Shown here: one piece after another, positions 6,240 to 7,737 of the stretch
How the letters are laid out: each line of letters begins with the position of its first letter
Numbering within the stretch: the stretch's first letter is position 1
Source of the DNA: Spirochaetota bacterium
GTDB lineage: Bacteria; Spirochaetota; JAGLSM01
DNA length: 7,737 nt
Reading direction: 5' to 3'
NCBI GenBank assembly: GCA_023135745.1
Contig: JAGLSM010000087.1
Coordinates: 1-7,737 of the forward strand
Translations under genes and position numbers: made by a program
Notes under the pieces: model-generated
What the model was told of the DNA's origin: nothing
Databases searched by the model: none
What the model saw: only the letters and a program-made list of their open reading frames with translations

Positions 6240-7371
6240 TGTACATATCCAGATACTGCGTATCGGTAGCACCGATCCAGGGGGCGGCAAGAGTATACCA
6301 GATGCTGCCGATTTTTCCAAAAACATGATCCCATGAAGAAACAGTGAGAGCAGCATCAATTGTATATGAATTATCAGTAGTCGCGTCAAAATCAGCATTG
6401 TACCAAACTCTAATAGAAGTACCCGTGCGGGCAATCATGTACAGAGCACCTTCCACAACAACAGTCTGGGCAAGCACATCAGCGGACAGCTCTACCCATT
6501 TTGTTCCGTTTACTGTGGTACCGTCAAATTCAAAGACAGTTCCGTTAGCTGCTCCTGCATTTATATAAATTCTTTCTCCATTTCCAATATCACCTGATTT
6601 TGCGTGTACATGTAAAACACCTTCTCCAATCAGAATTTCTGTTGGTCCATCCCAGGTATTTCCATTATCAGATGTCTTATAATAATAGACACTTCTTGAG
6701 GTTAGTCCATGTGATACAAAGATATATACAAACCCATTAAGATAGGCCGCGCCCAATTCTCTCTGGTTAAAACTTGCAGGTCTATCTGTAAATGATTTTT
6801 CCAGGCGATTGGGCGGAGCACCAAGCAGGGTGTCTATGGAATTCGCCATCTTGTAATATACAGTATATGTATCATTATCCACTGCAGTGTGCCAAGTATT
6901 GCTATCAGCATAATCAGCCAGCGCAGTCGCATTATCAGCTACCGCATACACGAGCCAATAAATATTGTTGCCATCCTTGAATACACTTGGGCTGCGCATA
7001 TAATTAGAAAACTTCACTACTGTGACAGTATATTGATTTGTAGAGCCATTTTCAGCTACAGTATTATACACAACAGGGCTGGTAAAATCTTGAGCGATGC
7101 CTCCCTGGGGATCAATTGTGACGCCTGAAATAGTGATTGTCGGTATTAGCGAACCAAGATCCGTATTATAAGGAACAGTAACAGTAATTGATGTATTGGT
7201 AATATGCCCGGTGATATTGTATTCAAGGAAAGTATTATCACTCATATTTAGATCAAATGAAAGTATGTCCCGGTTTGAATTAAAAATTTCCTGAAAGGCA
7301 GTACATCCTGTAAAGGTTAATAGAAAAAATAAGATAAATATCCCGGTACTTAATACCTTAATCAAACGCAT
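6163..7371 (-). CDS. Secreted lipoprotein, DUF5018-like domain plus Asp-box beta-propeller (frameshifted 3' end)
   Basis: As written this is a 402-residue protein. A charged start (MRLIKV) and hydrophobic helix lead to a lipobox-like TFTGC with C23 as the likely lipidated residue, so it should sit in the cell envelope, probably the outer membrane or surface. Residues 35-118 resemble the DUF5018/BspA-type beta-sandwich found in many surface lipoproteins (ITVTVPYNTDLGSLIPTITI, then YTVTV). From about 122 onward there is a beta-propeller-like region with SPSVFKDGNNIYWLVY and an Asp-box TSDNGNTW (233-240), as in sialidases and GH43-like folds. I cannot assign catalytic residues, so it may only bind glycan. 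Frame is lost at about residue 377. The start is supported by AGGAG six bases upstream. It is convergent with the synthase-like gene and probably transcribed alone. Confidence 0.85.
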   Translation of the reverse strand: MRLIKVLSTGIFILFFLLTFTGCTAFQEIFNSNRDILSFDLNMSDNTFLEYNITGHITNTSITVTVPYNTDLGSLIPTITISGVTIDPQGGIAQDFTSPVVYNTVAENGSTNQYTVTVVKFSNYMRSPSVFKDGNNIYWLVYAVADNATALADYADSNTWHTAVDNDTYTVYYKMANSIDTLLGAPPNRLEKSFTDRPASFNQRELGAAYLNGFVYIFVSHGLTSRSVYYYKTSDNGNTWDGPTEILIGEGVLHVHAKSGDIGNGERIYINAGAANGTVFEFDGTTVNGTKWVELSADVLAQTVVVEGALYMIARTGTSIRVWYNADFDATTDNSYTIDAALTVSSWDHVFGKIGSIWYTLAAPWIGATDTQYLDMYKHSSYRTMGKTGDKQSGRGIMGLLA

Positions 7372-7482
7372 AATATACTCCTATGATAATTACTTAACAA
7401 TTACAATTAGTTGATTTTAATTAGTGTTTGAAGCTATTGATTTAAAATAATGTCAAGTTGATACTATTACTTGTATTAATAT

Positions 7483-7520
7483 AAGGGTACCTTTAATAAT
7501 CCTAATTTGAAGGTACCCTT
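7483..7520. repeat. Perfect 11-bp inverted repeat with GGTACC cores
   Basis: AAGGGTACCTT (7483-7493) and its exact reverse complement (7510-7520) flank 16 bases. With a G-T wobble and two A-T pairs the stem can extend to 14 bp. There is no following T-run, so it is not a classical terminator. Each arm itself contains the palindrome GGTACC, which would suit a dimeric DNA-binding protein or a repeat-element end. Confidence 0.65.
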
Positions 7521-7577
7521 GTGGGCAAAACAGCAGTTAAACCCCTCCTTTTTCGGGTTTTTAGAGGTGCCCATAAG
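7518..7577. repeat. Ten-bp imperfect inverted repeat enclosing a smaller hairpin
   Basis: CTTGTGGGCA (7518-7527) pairs with TGCCCATAAG (7568-7577) with a single G-T wobble. Inside it, AAACCC (7539-7544) pairs with GGGTTT (7555-7560). The outer left arm overlaps the last three bases of the preceding inverted repeat, so the two structures would compete or stack. Confidence 0.5.
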
Positions 7578-7737
7578 TAATAGAGCTAAACTCAAATTTA
7601 GCCTCATGTTTAAGCATAGCACACTATTTTAACATCATCAAAATTTATTTGAAGCTTTTTGCGCTGTAAACACAAATAAGCTATGTTAATAGGATAGCAG
7701 GGATTAATAAGAGCTTTTCCTGCTGAAATAAGTTACC

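Larger units (their letters stand above)
7372..7737. other. Gene-free region rich in inverted repeats
   Basis: No reading frame here has both a plausible start and a ribosome binding site. Positions 7372-7480 are AT-rich upstream DNA of the lipoprotein gene, where the promoter should lie. Positions 7483-7737 contain a series of inverted repeats: 7483-7520, 7518-7577, 7539-7560, 7583-7605, 7615-7685 and 7696-7724. This could be the edge of a mobile element, a structured RNA or a repeat element continuing past the window. I recognise no family. Confidence 0.5.

Noticed and set aside
6225..6250. Programmed ribosomal frameshift in the lipoprotein gene
   Set aside because: No slippery heptamer, rare-codon stall or downstream structure is evident; a mutation or base-call error is simpler.
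6344..7128. Plus-strand open frames at 6344-6568, 6792-6980 and 6889-7128
   Set aside because: All are antisense to the lipoprotein gene, with no ribosome binding site or recognisable motif.
7451..7456. Perfect TTGACA on the minus strand upstream of the lipoprotein gene as a promoter
   Set aside because: No acceptable -10 hexamer lies 16-18 bases downstream of it, so I do not call a promoter, although the real one is probably in this region.
7539..7560. AAACCC/GGGTTT hairpin followed by T as an intrinsic terminator
   Set aside because: The stem has only 6 bp, the loop is 10 bases and the T-run is five bases, and no rightward gene precedes it; kept only as part of the repeat-rich region.
7610..7735. 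Forty-codon open stretch on the minus strand (7732 to 7613)
   Set aside because: It is bounded by stops on both sides, has no usable start with a ribosome binding site and shows no recognised motif.

Overview
The window is AT-rich and reads as ordinary bacterial chromosome, probably from a Gram-negative anaerobe. The clues are a secreted lipoprotein with a lipobox, multi-PAS histidine kinases of the kind common in Desulfobacterota, Spirochaetota and related sediment lineages, canonical sigma-70-like promoters and AAGGAG-type ribosome binding sites. No single gene fixes the phylum, so this placement is tentative.

Layout from left to right. Positions 1-4015 hold a leftward two-gene signalling operon. 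The first gene transcribed (4015 to 1757) encodes a membrane-anchored sensor kinase: four membrane segments, PAS-PAS-coiled coil-PAS, HisKA_2 and HATPase. After a 38-base gap comes a kinase with an N-terminal receiver (1718 to beyond the left edge): receiver, three PAS domains and a HisKA H-box, cut off by the window. Positions 4016-4365 are a divergent control region. It has a well-formed promoter for each direction, an 11-bp inverted repeat with one arm at the predicted start point of the rightward gene and the other upstream of the leftward promoter, and a 12-bp tandem repeat touching the rightward -35 box. Positions 4366-6006 (+) encode a stand-alone FMN-dependent glutamate synthase-like protein with an unusual N-terminal cysteine cluster. 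A perfect 15-bp symmetrical hairpin at 6024-6056 can terminate transcription from both sides. Positions 6075-7371 (-) hold a lipoprotein gene (DUF5018-like N-terminal domain plus an Asp-box beta-propeller) that carries a frameshift near its 3' end. Positions 7372-7737 contain no credible gene but are rich in inverted repeats.

How the genes may work together (inference): the membrane kinase and the receiver-kinase are co-transcribed and could form a phosphorelay through Asp53 of the receiver. They share a control region with the glutamate synthase-like gene, and the paired 11-bp sites suggest that one regulator could coordinate both transcripts. No DNA-binding output domain is visible in the window, so the regulator itself is unknown. 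The lipoprotein is convergent with the synthase-like gene and probably unrelated. The most notable items are the divergent regulatory region and the atypical synthase-like protein. I do not see a clearly new defence or mobile system.
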